This document shows positions 1-9,464 of a DNA stretch of 64,000 bases, one piece after another. Every line of letters begins with the position of its first letter. Positions within the stretch are counted from its first letter, which is position 1. This DNA is from Coffea arabica (Eukaryota; Streptophyta; Magnoliopsida; Gentianales; Rubiaceae), in the NCBI RefSeq assembly GCF_036785885.1, contig NC_092323.1, positions 4,938,501 to 5,002,500 of the forward strand. The letters are read 5' to 3'. The notes beneath the pieces are model-generated. The model worked only from the letters and a program-made list of their open reading frames with translations. It was not told the DNA's origin and made no database searches. A program made the position numbers and the translations under genes.

Positions 1-3000
1 CGGGGAAATGGACCCAACAGGTCGATTCCCCATTGGAAAAAAGGCCAAGGGCTCTGAAGAGGGATCATCTCCTGAGTCGGGGCGTGATGGATCGGCGCAT
101 GCAGCTGGCAGGACTTGCACCGAGTTACCAGCTCAGTCGAATCCAAGAATATGGTCGGCCAGTAGTAACCAGACAGCATTCCTTTCTTGGCCAAAACCCT
201 CGGGCCGACGTGGTTTCCGCAGATGCCCTCGTGCAACTCACGCAGGATGTAGTTTCCCTCCTCCGGAGTAATGCACCTCAGCCACGGGCGTAGGTAGGAT
301 TTCTTGTAAAGCACCCCATTTGAGAGCTCGTATCCCCGCGACCTGAGGAGGACCCTTCGCGCCTCCACCCGGTCTTGAGGGAGCTCTCCATTAGCTAAAT
401 ACCGTATAATGGGATCCATCCATGAGCTCACTACTTGAATAACAGACAAGTCCACCTGGTCATACGCCCGATTTCTGACGACTTCCACCAAGACTTCTTT
501 GTTCAGCGTGCCGACCGAGGTGGAAGCTAGCTTGGACAGAGCATCCGCCCTCTTATTTTGGCTCCGAGGGACCTGCTTGAGCGCGAATACTTTGAACTGG
601 GCCCTTAGCTCATGCACTTTGGCGACGTACCTTCTTAGGGGCTCCTCCTTAACTTCGTAGCTTCCCCCTACCTGGTTGACTATCAGCTGTGAGTCGCTGT
701 AGACTTCTATTGACTCGGCCCCCAACTTCCGAGCTATCACCATCCCTGCGACCAGGGCCTCATATTCGGACTCGTTGTTAGAGGCCCTGAAATCAAACCT
801 CAGGGCGTAGGCCAACTCATCCCCCAGAGGGCTAGTCAGGAGGAGCCCGGCTCCGCATCCTTCCTTGCTTGACGATCCATCTACGAACAGGGTCCAGACT
901 GGAATGATCTGATCAACTTCGCCAGTGGCCTGTTCGATCTCGACAGCCTCTTCGGCGTGTTCAGCCTCCGCTGCGTCTCCGATCTGTCCGGCCTGAGCTC
1001 CCTTTGTGGCCTGCCCGACCTTGACATGCCCCTCCGCCTGCTCGGCCTTGAAAGCCTTGGCGGCTCGCTCGACCTGGGCAGCTTTTTCGGCCTGCCTGGC
1101 CTCTGCCGTGCCTTGGGTCGTCCGGGATCGGGTCGTCTGCGCGGCCTCGACAGCTTCTCCGACCTGCTGGGCCTCGGCTGTGTCTCTGGTCCGCTTGGCC
1201 TGCGGCTCCGATTGTCCGAAGGAGACCCCTTCGGCTATAAAATCTGCCAATGCTTGGGCCTTAATGGCCGTGCGAGATTGGTAGCTGAGGTCGTATCCGG
1301 ACAGCTCCACGGCCCACCTCACCATTCTACCTGAGGCGTCAGGCCTTGAAAGAATTTGCTTGAGTGGCTGGTCGGTCATAACCACCACTGGGTGAGCTTG
1401 GAAATATGACCTGAGCTTCCGAGCCGCGTGAACTAACGCCAAGACATATCGCTCAATCGAGGTGTACCTTGTCTCCGCGCCCTGTAGAGCTCGGCTGACA
1501 TAGTATACAGGCTTCTGGACTTTTCCTTCGTCCCGAACTAGTACCGCACTGATCGCCTCCTCCCCTACTGCTAGATAGATAAATAAGGTTTCTCCATGCG
1601 CAGGAGAGGTCAAGGACGGCAATCGTGCGATGTGGGCTTTCAGCTCGTCAAACGCTTGCTGACACTCGGGGGTCCACTCGAACTGAGGGCCTCTTCGCAG
1701 GGCCCTGAAGAAAGGAAAACCCCGAACTGCAGATTTCGACAAGAACCTGTTCAATGCCGCCATCCTGCCAGCCAGCCTTTGAACCTCTTTTATGCTTCGG
1801 GGAGGAGCCATGTCCATGATGGCTTTTACCTTGTCGGGGTTAGCCCTTACTCCGTCTTTTGATATCATGTATCCAAGGAACTTGCCCGACCCGACCCCGA
1901 AGGTGCACTTCTTGGGATTTAGCCGCATCCGCGAGCTCCGTAGGACGTCAAAGATCTCCCTGAGGTCGTCGACGAACTGCTCCTGAGTTCGGCTTTTCAC
2001 CAGCATGTCATCCACGTATACCTCCATGGTTCGGCCGATCTGGTTCTTGAACAGCTTGTTGACCAACCGCTGATAGGTCGCGCCTGCATTTTTCAAGCCA
2101 AACGGCATGGTGGTATAACAATACGTACCGTATTCGGTGATGAAGGCAGTCTTCTCTTGATCCTCCTCATCCAGAGCTATCTGGTGATACCCTTTGAAAG
2201 CATCCAGGAAGCAGAAGATCTCGTACCCAGTTGTTGAGTCGACCAGCAGGTCGATGCGAGGGAGAGGGTAGCAATCCTTTGGGCAAGCCTTATTCAGGTC
2301 GGTGAAGTCCACGCACATCCGCCAAGCCTTGTCCTCCTTTTTGACCAGCACCGGGTTGGCCAGCCAGGTCGGATAGTGGATCTCCTTCACAATTCTAGCC
2401 TCCAACAGCTTGCCCACCTCTTCTTTAACGACCTTGTTGCGTTCAGGTGCAAAGTTTCTCTTCTTCTGCTTCACTGGCCGGATGCTCGGATCCACATGCA
2501 GCTTGTGGACTGCCAGTTCGGGAGGAACTCCTGGCATGTCATCGGCACTCCAAGCAAAGATCTCGGCGTACTCCTCCAGGAGGGACTCCAGGGCCCTCCT
2601 TACCTGCTCGTTTAGTCCAGATCCCGCCTTAACCACACGATCAGGTCGCTCGGGGTTGACAAGCAATTCAAGCAGATTTTCGTCCGTCTCCAACCTCTCC
2701 TCCTTCTCAGTAGGTTCCCAGGGCTCCAGAAGGGCTGTCTGCGCCACCAGCTTCTCCTTACCCTTGAGGGTTGCAATATAGCAGGCTCGAGCTACCTCCG
2801 GGTCCCCCTGCACCTCGGCCACTCCCGAGGGAGTGGGAAATTTCATGCTGAGTTGTAAGGTCGAACAGACAGCTCGGAGTGCGTTTAGGGTTGGACGTCC
2901 CAATATCATGTTATAGGAGGACGGCTCCTTTACCACCGCGAAATTTACCTGAACAGTTCGGCACCTTGGTGACTCCCCTATGGTGACCTGGAGGGTTATC

Positions 3001-4826
3001 ATTCCCTCAGGCCTTACCGGCGGACCTGCAAACCCTATCAAGGGGGCACGAACTGGAATGAGCTGTTTATCTTCTAGCTGTAGTTCTCTGAAGGCCTTGT
3101 AGTACAACACATCGATGGCGCTCCCATTGTCAATGTATACCTTTTTGACCTTATAGTTACATGTGACGACCTCTATCACAATTGCCTCGTGGTTATTGGA
3201 AGCTAGAGGTACCGCATCCTCCGGCCCGTAGATGATCTCCTCGTACATCTTTAAACGCTTGTTTGAGCTCTCCCCACTGGGGGGAGGCCTGTTATTTCGC
3301 CGAGCCGAATGGCTATCCCCTCCAGCAGGTCCCCCTGCAATAGTGTTGATCACTCCCGCCAGAGCCTGCTCCCCGCGTATCGGAGTCCGCTCCCGAGGAC
3401 CCCGAGGTCGGTCGTGCGAGCTGGGCGCCCGATCTCGCTTGAATCCTCCTTGCTTCTGATCAGTTCGCCCTTCGCGGACGAACTGGCCAAGATGACCCCT
3501 CCGGATCAGCTTTTCAATTTCCTTCTTAAGGTGGCGACAGTCTTCAGTGTCGTGGCCCACATCCCTGTGGTACGCACAGTACAGGTCCTGATCTCTCCTG
3601 CTTCTATCCCCGGCCAAGGGCCGGGGAGGTCGGGATAGCCCTTCCTGCTCCATCACCGTGAGGACCCGAGCTCGGGGGGCAGTGAGGGAAGTCCAAGGCT
3701 TGTCTGCCCCTAAGGGTCGGCTCCTAGACGGGTGGTCATAGGTATTTTTCCGCCCTTGGTCACGTCGCACGTCCCCCTGGTCGGTTGTCCTTCTTCGCTT
3801 GTCATCCCTCTGCCTCTCCTGGGCGCCCTTCAGGCGATTAGCCTCCTCAGCATTGGCCTTCTCATGAGCTCGATCCAACATCTCCCGAACTGACTTGGGT
3901 GGCCGCTCCACGAGCTCGGTGTATAACTTCTGCTTCCGTAGCCCGTTAATGAAGGCAGCCATGACCACCTTGTCATCTCGGTCGCGGACCTGGAGGGATT
4001 CGTTATTGAACCGCACCATGTATTCACGCAGTGATTCCTCGACCCTTTGTTGAATGGTCATAAGGTGAGCGGTGCTTTTGGAGAAGGCTCGCGAAGAAAC
4101 GAACTGTGCTGAGAACAGTCGCGCGAGCTGAGTGAAAGAACTAATCGATCTGGGGGGAAGTCCCTGGAACCACTGCCGAGCCCTTCCTTCTAGGAACATC
4201 GGGAAGGTCTTGCACCTGACCGCATCTGCAGCCGTTTGTAAGCGCATCTGCGTCATGAACACGAACAGGTGGTCTTCCGGATCCGTGGTAGCGTCGTAAG
4301 GTTTCATGGTTGGAATCTTGAACTTCGCGGGCAGTTGGTATTCCTCGATGTCAAGCGCAAAGGGGGAGGCAATGTACCTGTCCGCCTCCGGGTCGAGCAT
4401 CAGGTCTAGCTCGTCCCTTACCTGTTGTCGCTCCCTCCGGGGGGAGAGCCCCCGGACGGGCTCCGGATGCTCAGTTCGGGAGTTCTTGTGAGATGGCTCC
4501 ACGACCTCGACCTGCTCTCGCGTGAGTTCCCGACGTGCCCGCTTGGCCCCGTGATTGGGGCTCCCAGTTCGGGACTCTGACAGGTCGGCTCCTTGGACCT
4601 TAGGCTCCTTGTCGAACTGACCTCCCGACTGCCCTTTGAGGTAGTCCACGATCGCTTCGAAGGTGGGCAGGTTTGCCGCCACCGTTTGCACCAGCTGTTC
4701 AGGCGGAATCCGTGAAGGCCCCGCCCCTGCTCCTTCAGGTGTCGGATCCCGATGAGAATTTAGGGGGGCGCTTCGCTCCTTCCCCTTAGATGCACCAGCG
4801 TTCCTCTGAGACCTTGTTTTCGGCAT
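1..4826 (-). CDS. gag-pol polyprotein of a Tat-type Ty3/gypsy element (C-terminus off window)
   Basis: The frame starts at ATG 4826 and I read it codon by codon to base 1 without a stop, at least 1608 codons. Gag core lies near residue 217 (ARQWFQGLP). A zinc knuckle of the form C-x2-YH-x3-GH-x-T-x2-C lies near 416. The protease motif is DNGSA near 564. Reverse transcriptase has FLDAFKGYHQI near 880 and YVDD at 937-940. A first RNase H follows, then an Ala/Glu/Gln-rich linker (about 1198-1308), then a second RNase H starting LFVDGSS near 1313. The integrase HHCC zinc finger is at about 1533-1573 and the core starts near 1596 with WGIDLLGPF. Two RNase H domains are a hallmark of the Tat clade. 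Gag and pol are in one frame, so no frameshift is needed. Confidence 0.93.
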   Translation of the reverse strand, partial: MPKTRSQRNAGASKGKERSAPLNSHRDPTPEGAGAGPSRIPPEQLVQTVAANLPTFEAIVDYLKGQSGGQFDKEPKVQGADLSESRTGSPNHGAKRARRELTREQVEVVEPSHKNSRTEHPEPVRGLSPRRERQQVRDELDLMLDPEADRYIASPFALDIEEYQLPAKFKIPTMKPYDATTDPEDHLFVFMTQMRLQTAADAVRCKTFPMFLEGRARQWFQGLPPRSISSFTQLARLFSAQFVSSRAFSKSTAHLMTIQQRVEESLREYMVRFNNESLQVRDRDDKVVMAAFINGLRKQKLYTELVERPPKSVREMLDRAHEKANAEEANRLKGAQERQRDDKRRRTTDQGDVRRDQGRKNTYDHPSRSRPLGADKPWTSLTAPRARVLTVMEQEGLSRPPRPLAGDRSRRDQDLYCAYHRDVGHDTEDCRHLKKEIEKLIRRGHLGQFVREGRTDQKQGGFKRDRAPSSHDRPRGPRERTPIRGEQALAGVINTIAGGPAGGDSHSARRNNRPPPSGESSNKRLKMYEEIIYGPEDAVPLASNNHEAIVIEVVTCNYKVKKVYIDNGSAIDVLYYKAFRELQLEDKQLIPVRAPLIGFAGPPVRPEGMITLQVTIGESPRCRTVQVNFAVVKEPSSYNMILGRPTLNALRAVCSTLQLSMKFPTPSGVAEVQGDPEVARACYIATLKGKEKLVAQTALLEPWEPTEKEERLETDENLLELLVNPERPDRVVKAGSGLNEQVRRALESLLEEYAEIFAWSADDMPGVPPELAVHKLHVDPSIRPVKQKKRNFAPERNKVVKEEVGKLLEARIVKEIHYPTWLANPVLVKKEDKAWRMCVDFTDLNKACPKDCYPLPRIDLLVDSTTGYEIFCFLDAFKGYHQIALDEEDQEKTAFITEYGTYCYTTMPFGLKNAGATYQRLVNKLFKNQIGRTMEVYVDDMLVKSRTQEQFVDDLREIFDVLRSSRMRLNPKKCTFGVGSGKFLGYMISKDGVRANPDKVKAIMDMAPPRSIKEVQRLAGRMAALNRFLSKSAVRGFPFFRALRRGPQFEWTPECQQAFDELKAHIARLPSLTSPAHGETLFIYLAVGEEAISAVLVRDEGKVQKPVYYVSRALQGAETRYTSIERYVLALVHAARKLRSYFQAHPVVVMTDQPLKQILSRPDASGRMVRWAVELSGYDLSYQSRTAIKAQALADFIAEGVSFGQSEPQAKRTRDTAEAQQVGEAVEAAQTTRSRTTQGTAEARQAEKAAQVERAAKAFKAEQAEGHVKVGQATKGAQAGQIGDAAEAEHAEEAVEIEQATGEVDQIIPVWTLFVDGSSSKEGCGAGLLLTSPLGDELAYALRFDFRASNNESEYEALVAGMVIARKLGAESIEVYSDSQLIVNQVGGSYEVKEEPLRRYVAKVHELRAQFKVFALKQVPRSQNKRADALSKLASTSVGTLNKEVLVEVVRNRAYDQVDLSVIQVVSSWMDPIIRYLANGELPQDRVEARRVLLRSRGYELSNGVLYKKSYLRPWLRCITPEEGNYILRELHEGICGNHVGPRVLAKKGMLSGYYWPTIFLDSTELVTRCKSCQLHAPIHHAPTQEMIPLQSPWPFFQWGIDLLGPFP

Positions 4827-4848
4827 GATTCGCGAAGAAAAGTAACGT

Positions 4849-4867
4849 GTTCCCACAGACGGCGCCA
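4849..4867 (-). other. Primer-binding site of the Tat-type element
   Basis: TGGCGCCGTCTGTGGGAAC on the minus strand starts two bases after the LTR. The TGGCGCCG start is shared with known plant Ty3/gypsy primer-binding sites. The gag ATG follows after a leader of only about 22 bases. Confidence 0.75.
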
Positions 4868-4869
4868 AT

Positions 4870-5271
4870 TGATGCGACTGCCGAAGTGAAGGTCCGACCT
4901 GACCGGGTGCCTAGGGAGCGAGCGGAGTCGTCCGACCTGCGCGCGGGCGAGCTGCGGGGCTGGGTCCCCTGTAGCAACTCCGACGATCAAGTCAGAGGAA
5001 GATTTGTAAGTGAAAGAGTAGAGATTGTGCTATGAATAGCGTACCTTGTGTTTTCCCCCACGCATGGTATTTATAGAGTCACAGGTAGTAGTCTCCTAGT
5101 AGAACAGGGAGTCCTTATGGGAGCATAACTCTCCCTAGGGCTCCATAGCTTAGTTAGGGCGTGCTTGGGCTCTGCAGCCTGCGCGGCCCATCCAAGCCTA
5201 CCTGCTGGGCCGGGAACCTCCTACCAGCCGAGCTTATGGGCCAGGCCGACGTGTTCGTGGGCCCCACTACA
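4870..5271 (-). repeat. 5' LTR of the Tat-type element
   Basis: The LTR begins TG and ends CA on either strand and is about 402 bp long. Its inner end is two bases from the primer-binding site. Its outer end is followed after 28 bp by the ATG of the LysM receptor gene. A TATA box reading CTATAAATACC on the minus strand lies at 5066-5076 and would drive transcription leftward into gag-pol. Only one LTR is visible, so the ends are judged from TG/CA and the primer-binding site. Confidence 0.85.
5066..5076 (-). promoter_or_regulatory. TATA box of the Tat LTR promoter
   Basis: CTATAAATACC is read on the minus strand about 200 bp inside the LTR, the expected place for the U3/R promoter. It points toward gag-pol and away from the adjacent receptor gene. 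Confidence 0.6.
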
Positions 5272-5299
5272 GGTACAGAGTTATATCAAAAAGTTCATC

Positions 5300-6364
5300 A
5301 TGAACGAGTATTTAATCTGTTTCTTCTTGATTGTGGGGCATTTGGCTTCCAGGTTGAATGGCCAACAACAGTATTCTGGAAATTCTGTTTTGAGCTGCAA
5401 CAACACCGATAAAAAAGGACCATCTCCAGCATTCTTATATTCCTGCAATGGCGAAAAGCATTTTTGCCCAGCATTTCTGATTTTCAGATCTCAATCAACT
5501 TATAATTCAGCCACCGCCATCTCGAACCTCACATCTTCCTCTGCAGTGGAACTTGCTCGTATCAACAATATCTCGATATCTGGGGTCTTGCCTCAGAGCA
5601 GAGAGGTGATTGTTCCCGTCAATTGTTCGTGTTCAGGTCAGTACTACCAGGCTAACGCCTCTTATCTTATCCAGAGTGACTACGATACCTACTATACAAT
5701 AGCAAACAACACTTATCAGGGGCTTTCGACTTGTGATGCACTTAAACGGGAAAATCCCTACGATGCATTGGACATTGGACCTGGTATGACTTTGCGGGTG
5801 CCACTTAGATGCGCATGCCCTTCAAAAAATCAGACAAGAAATGGCATAAAATTTTTGCTGACCTACTTGGTTACTTGGAATGATAACATTGCTGATCTTA
5901 GTTACAGGTTTAACGTGACTGCCAGAAGTTTAGCTGATGCCAATGGATTTTCTGAAAAAGATCCAGTTCTTTATCCTTTTACAACTATTCTGATACCTCT
6001 GTCAGGTGAACCGTTTAGTTCCCAACCAACGGTTTATTCTTCAGTGGATGCGCCTTCTCCATCCACTCCTCCTAGAAGGCGCAAGGAGTCCCAAATAGGG
6101 ATTTATATTGGGATAGCGGCTGGAAGCTCTTTTGGTATTCTCTCTTGTGTCTTGTTTCTTATCTTTTCCCATTTCGTGCGAGGCAAAATTAATGAAGCTT
6201 CTTTGAAGAACAAAGACGGGAACAAGATGCAGAATTTACCTGCAAATATTCTGGATAAAATTGCTGATTTTGATCAGGAGCTGAAAATTTATGAATTTGA
6301 AGAACTGGAGGCAGCAACTGGAAATTTTTCCCCACAGAAGAAGCTGAGTGACTCTGTCTATTGA
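5300..6364 (+). pseudogene. LYK4/LYK5-like LysM receptor, 5' half (ectodomain, membrane span, start of kinase)
   Basis: Residues 1-22 form a signal peptide. Three LysM-type segments with CxC pairs at 109-111 and 171-173 follow, then a membrane span at about 267-291 and a juxtamembrane region ending DSVY at 354. Phrases such as SCNG...C...IFRSQ, IANNTYQGLSTC and PFTTILIPL match LYK4/LYK5, the usually intronless receptors that bind chitin with the active kinase CERK1. I chose ATG 5300 because it opens the signal peptide; the upstream in-frame codons come from the Tat LTR. After TAT at 6359-6361 the frame meets TGA supplied by the Athila-like LTR. The kinase continues in frame at 11548. Joined, the two parts would be 631 residues, normal for the family. 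As it stands it could encode at most a 354-residue membrane protein without a kinase domain. Confidence 0.88.
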
Positions 6365-7829
6365 TAGAGTGCAATTTATTCGGTCTTCTCACGTGCTTTT
6401 CCTATTTATTTGGACTAAATACTGCACTAATCGGTGGATTTTACTATGATTTTGTGTTCTATGCGAATTGCAGCATTTAGGGGCAAAAGGAGCTGGAAAA
6501 TTAACTTTTGAAGCTTTCCTGTCAGTTAGACGTGGGCACGCCTAAGTATGATGTCCAAAGCCGGATTTGCGGGATTGTTGGCCACGTGCAAACTTCCAAA
6601 TATTTGGAGATTCCTTCGCGGGTGACAATTCTGGAACAATGCTGACTTAGCCAATTTGCACGTGAAGAGTCATTTGGCAGCAAGACTTCAATTGGGATTT
6701 AAATTGATTGGGTTCCTTCTTTGACTAAACGTGCTGGCCCACAAAAGCAGGAAGACTACTGGGTCTCTTTTGGAGACAGCCGCACGAGGACTCTATAAAT
6801 ACAATCCCTTCGCTGGCTTCAGGGGTCTCTCGCTCTCTCTCTCTCGGCAGAAACGAGTTTTAGTTTAGGCTTTTAGCATAGTTTTAGTTTTTCTTTTCTT
6901 AGTTCTTTTGCATGGTTGTTCTCCATTAATGGAGAACTAGCTTCTCAAATCTAGTCAAGGGGACAACTGAAGATTTGGTTCAACAATTACTGTAAGATCT
7001 AATTTATTTTAATTGCTTCCTTCATTTATTGATATTCATATGTTTCCTGCTCTTAACCGTTATAACTCGTGTGGATGATTGATTAGTGCGCAATAATTAA
7101 TTATTCATATAGGTTATTTTGCTAATTAGGGGTAATTGAATCCGTAATTGTTCGTTATCCCTATCTCAGTAGCAGCTGGCGTAATTGGGTTTATGTCAGG
7201 GGAACATACGATCTAATTTAAACAAACCCTCGTAGCGTGTTTGTTAATTAGGATTGGGCCTTTCTAATTATTAATGCAAACCAGAAATTAAATCCTACGG
7301 TCGTACCTAGGGTTGTTTTTGGGTTAGGGAAATAGTTAACGGTCGTACCTTAGCTATCGATAAATTAAGGAAGGGTTGGTTGTTTAGCGCGTGCGAGACA
7401 ACTATAACCACTCTATTAATAAATGTTGGGATTATTTTTGCATCAATGATCAGTGCATGAACCATTTCTGAAGTATACCCTTGGCTAGAGTTTCTCTAAG
7501 TATTTCTTTTAATTAATTATTTTCTGCATTTAATTCATTTAGTTGTCGTTTAATCCCAAAACCCCCCATTAATCTTGACTTGAAAAGAAATAAATTTCTC
7601 GCCAGTCCCTGAGGAGACGACCCTGCTTACCACTGTCTACTAAGTTAGTAAATTCAGTTAAATAATTAATTCAAGTATTTCGGATTAAGCAAACTTTTCG
7701 GGAACAGGGTGAATCAAGTAACCCATTGCACACCTAGAGTCCCTGCTCCAGTACTCGAATTGATTATTGACTGCTTTATGTGGTAATTAGGTTTTATTTA
7801 TTATTATTGCACAGGTTCGGCACCTGTCA
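6362..7829 (+). repeat. 5' LTR of the Athila-like element
   Basis: It starts TGATAGAGTG directly after the receptor's TAT codon and ends CACCTGTCA five bases before the primer-binding site, about 1.47 kb. A TATA box (TATAAATA, 6794-6801) is followed by a CT-rich start region and a long AT-rich leader. I found no second copy of this LTR in the window. Confidence 0.8.
6794..6801 (+). promoter_or_regulatory. TATA box of the Athila-like LTR
   Basis: TATAAATA lies about 430 bp into the LTR, with a (CT)n tract about 35 bp downstream, a usual position for the U3/R boundary of a plant LTR. Confidence 0.6.
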
Positions 7830-7834
7830 ATTTT

Positions 7835-7853
7835 TGGCGCCGTTGCCGGGGAC
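7835..7853 (+). other. Primer-binding site complementary to tRNA-Asp
   Basis: TGGCGCCGTTGCCGGGGAC is the standard primer-binding site of Athila-lineage elements. It sits five bases after the LTR end CACCTGTCA. Confidence 0.88.
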
Positions 7854-7942
7854 TGGTGTCAGATTAATTTGTTTCTTTTTGAGTTCATCTTGTTTTTATT
7901 TTTTTTATTTATTTTTCTCTTATTTTTTTTTATATATAGTTT

Positions 7943-8998
7943 ATGGCTTCTAACACTCCATATTTTGGTGATAGACTGGATTTTGTTTCCGGGGAAGGCG
8001 ATGAGACTAGTTTTTTTGCTAAGTTTGCATATAAAGAGGCAGTAAACTCTATTAGAGAAAGAATGGCTGCTGCAACCTGTAAAATTTGTTTTTCCAGGGA
8101 TCATTCAACCAGTATGTGCCCCGAATATCAAGATAATCTGAGTGTCCCACTCAATAATTATGGAGATTTTTCACCCTGGTCTCAATCGTGGTATAACTCT
8201 AATCCAAACGGGTATGATCAAGGATGGTGGGATAACTCCAGTTATGATTATACAACAGGGCCAATGAATTTTCAGCAGCCAATGAATTTTCAGCAGTATG
8301 AGTCTCAAGAACCATCATCCGTGTCAGGTATGTCTCTTGAAGAGATGATAGAATTACTAGCTGCTAATGTATCTCGAATTCAGCAGGAGACACAAAGGAT
8401 GGGTGAAGAGATGAAAGAAGCAAGGCGTGAATGGGCATTTGAAACGAGCAAATTGATTTCTCCAGTTTATGAAGAATTGCCCTCACCGGCTATTATCGAC
8501 CATGAGGAAGATGAGAGTGCAATTATTCTGACAAATGACATGGTACTGCAAGAGTCTCAAGAAGAAGAATCTAAAGATGCAGTTGAAAAGAAAGATGAAG
8601 AGCAAGAATTAAGACCCCAACATCAAATGGTTCAAGTGAATGAATCCAGTGAACAATCTCCAAATGCGGTGACATCTCCTCCACTCCTTGATCAATATTT
8701 TCCTGACTCTCATTCTTTAATTCCTGTTAGTGAGATTGATTTTATTATACCAGACGATTTTGAATTTCATGCCAGGAATAAGTTAAGAGTCATGATGGCA
8801 AAATATTTCGAACCAATAAGTGCTCGTGATGGAGGAGTGGGTGAAGATTTAAGATCATCACTTGTTTGTTTGGCGCCATCTACTAATCCATGGAAGACCG
8901 TAGCTCGGGTGGTCAAGAATTACTTCATTTACGAGGGCTATCGGGATTACATAGAAGATGAAGCACTGAAGCGAGCTACACGATTTTATCCTCCATGA
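7943..8998 (+). CDS. gag-like protein of the Athila-type non-autonomous element
   Basis: This is an intact frame of 351 codons starting at ATG 7943. A zinc knuckle of the form CKIC-x6-ST-x-CP lies early (about residues 52-65), where a full Athila gag would have several hundred residues before it. A Trp/Asn/Tyr/Gln-rich stretch with a repeated PMNFQQ follows, then a coiled-coil-like stretch (about 130-180), an acidic Glu/Asp-rich middle and a basic C-terminus. No protease, reverse transcriptase or integrase motifs follow. It looks like an internally deleted gag that has stayed open, as in TR-GAG-type elements. The function of its C-terminal 200 residues is unknown to me. Confidence 0.65.
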   Translation: MASNTPYFGDRLDFVSGEGDETSFFAKFAYKEAVNSIRERMAAATCKICFSRDHSTSMCPEYQDNLSVPLNNYGDFSPWSQSWYNSNPNGYDQGWWDNSSYDYTTGPMNFQQPMNFQQYESQEPSSVSGMSLEEMIELLAANVSRIQQETQRMGEEMKEARREWAFETSKLISPVYEELPSPAIIDHEEDESAIILTNDMVLQESQEEESKDAVEKKDEEQELRPQHQMVQVNESSEQSPNAVTSPPLLDQYFPDSHSLIPVSEIDFIIPDDFEFHARNKLRVMMAKYFEPISARDGGVGEDLRSSLVCLAPSTNPWKTVARVVKNYFIYEGYRDYIEDEALKRATRFYPP

Positions 8999-9150
8999 AT
9001 AAACAGGACAATGTCTAGCCGAAGACATTAAAGAAAGGCGCTGCTTGGGAGGCAACCCAAGCCCTTTATTTTAGTTTTCTTATGTTTTTGGAGTTTTTGT
9101 TAAGTGTTAGTTGCATTTAGTGATTTGTTGGTTTTGTGGCAGGAAATTGG

Positions 9151-9327
9151 CAGTTAAGCGTGCCCACGCCAGGTGGTCACGCCTGAGGGGAAGAAATTTC
9201 GTGCAGGTTCTGCGGACTCTATAGCAGTTAGACGTGCCCACGCCAGGTGGTCACGCCTAAGTGAAAGAAAATTTCGTTCAGGTTCTGCGGACTATATAGC
9301 AGTTAGGCGTGCCCACGCCTAAGCCAG
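9151..9327 (+). repeat. Tandem repeat, about 75 bp x 2.4, in the Athila-like element
   Basis: CAGTTA(A/G)(G/A)CGTGCCCACGCC starts at 9151, 9225 and 9300. The first two units also share GGTGGTCACGCCT, AAATTTCGT and GGTTCTGCGGACT. A related CAGTTAGACGTGGGCACGCC occurs once in the LTR at 6523, so the module is shared between LTR and internal region. Confidence 0.85.
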
Positions 9328-9338
9328 GGGTTCCTTGA

Positions 9339-9366
9339 GTTCAAAAAAAAAAAAAAAAAAAAAAAA
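9339..9366 (+). repeat. Poly-A tract followed by CT-rich tract
   Basis: An A run of about 25 bases is followed after a short gap by a pyrimidine tract (9390-9460) and then by the GC-rich block. Poly-A plus pyrimidine junctions could mark where foreign sequence joined the element. Confidence 0.7.
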
Positions 9367-9464
9367 TTTCAAAGGACCTGCAGCCCTACTCTTTCTTTCT
9401 TTCTGTCTTTTTTTCTCCTTCTTTCTTCTTCCTTTTCTTTCTTTTTCTCCTATTTTTTCCTGCT

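Larger units (their letters stand above)
1..5271 (-). mobile_element. Ty3/gypsy LTR retrotransposon, Tat type, truncated by window edge
   Basis: On the minus strand the order is LTR (4870-5271), primer-binding site, then one gag-pol frame in the order gag, zinc knuckle, protease, reverse transcriptase, RNase H, a second RNase H, integrase. That order and the second RNase H place it in the Tat lineage of Ty3/gypsy. The window starts inside the integrase core, so the rest of integrase and the other LTR lie to the left. A possible 5-bp target duplication (GGTAC) follows the LTR at 5272-5276 but cannot be confirmed without the other end. The frame shows no stop codon, so the insertion looks young. 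Confidence 0.93.

Noticed and set aside
8-3638. Many plus-strand open frames (for example 957-1334, 2410-2781, 3309-3638) in the left 5 kb.
   Set aside because: They lie opposite the minus-strand gag-pol frame and follow from its GC-rich codons; none has a domain.
9151-9327. Regular repeats considered as a CRISPR array.
   Set aside because: About 75-bp units without unique spacers, inside a plant retroelement.
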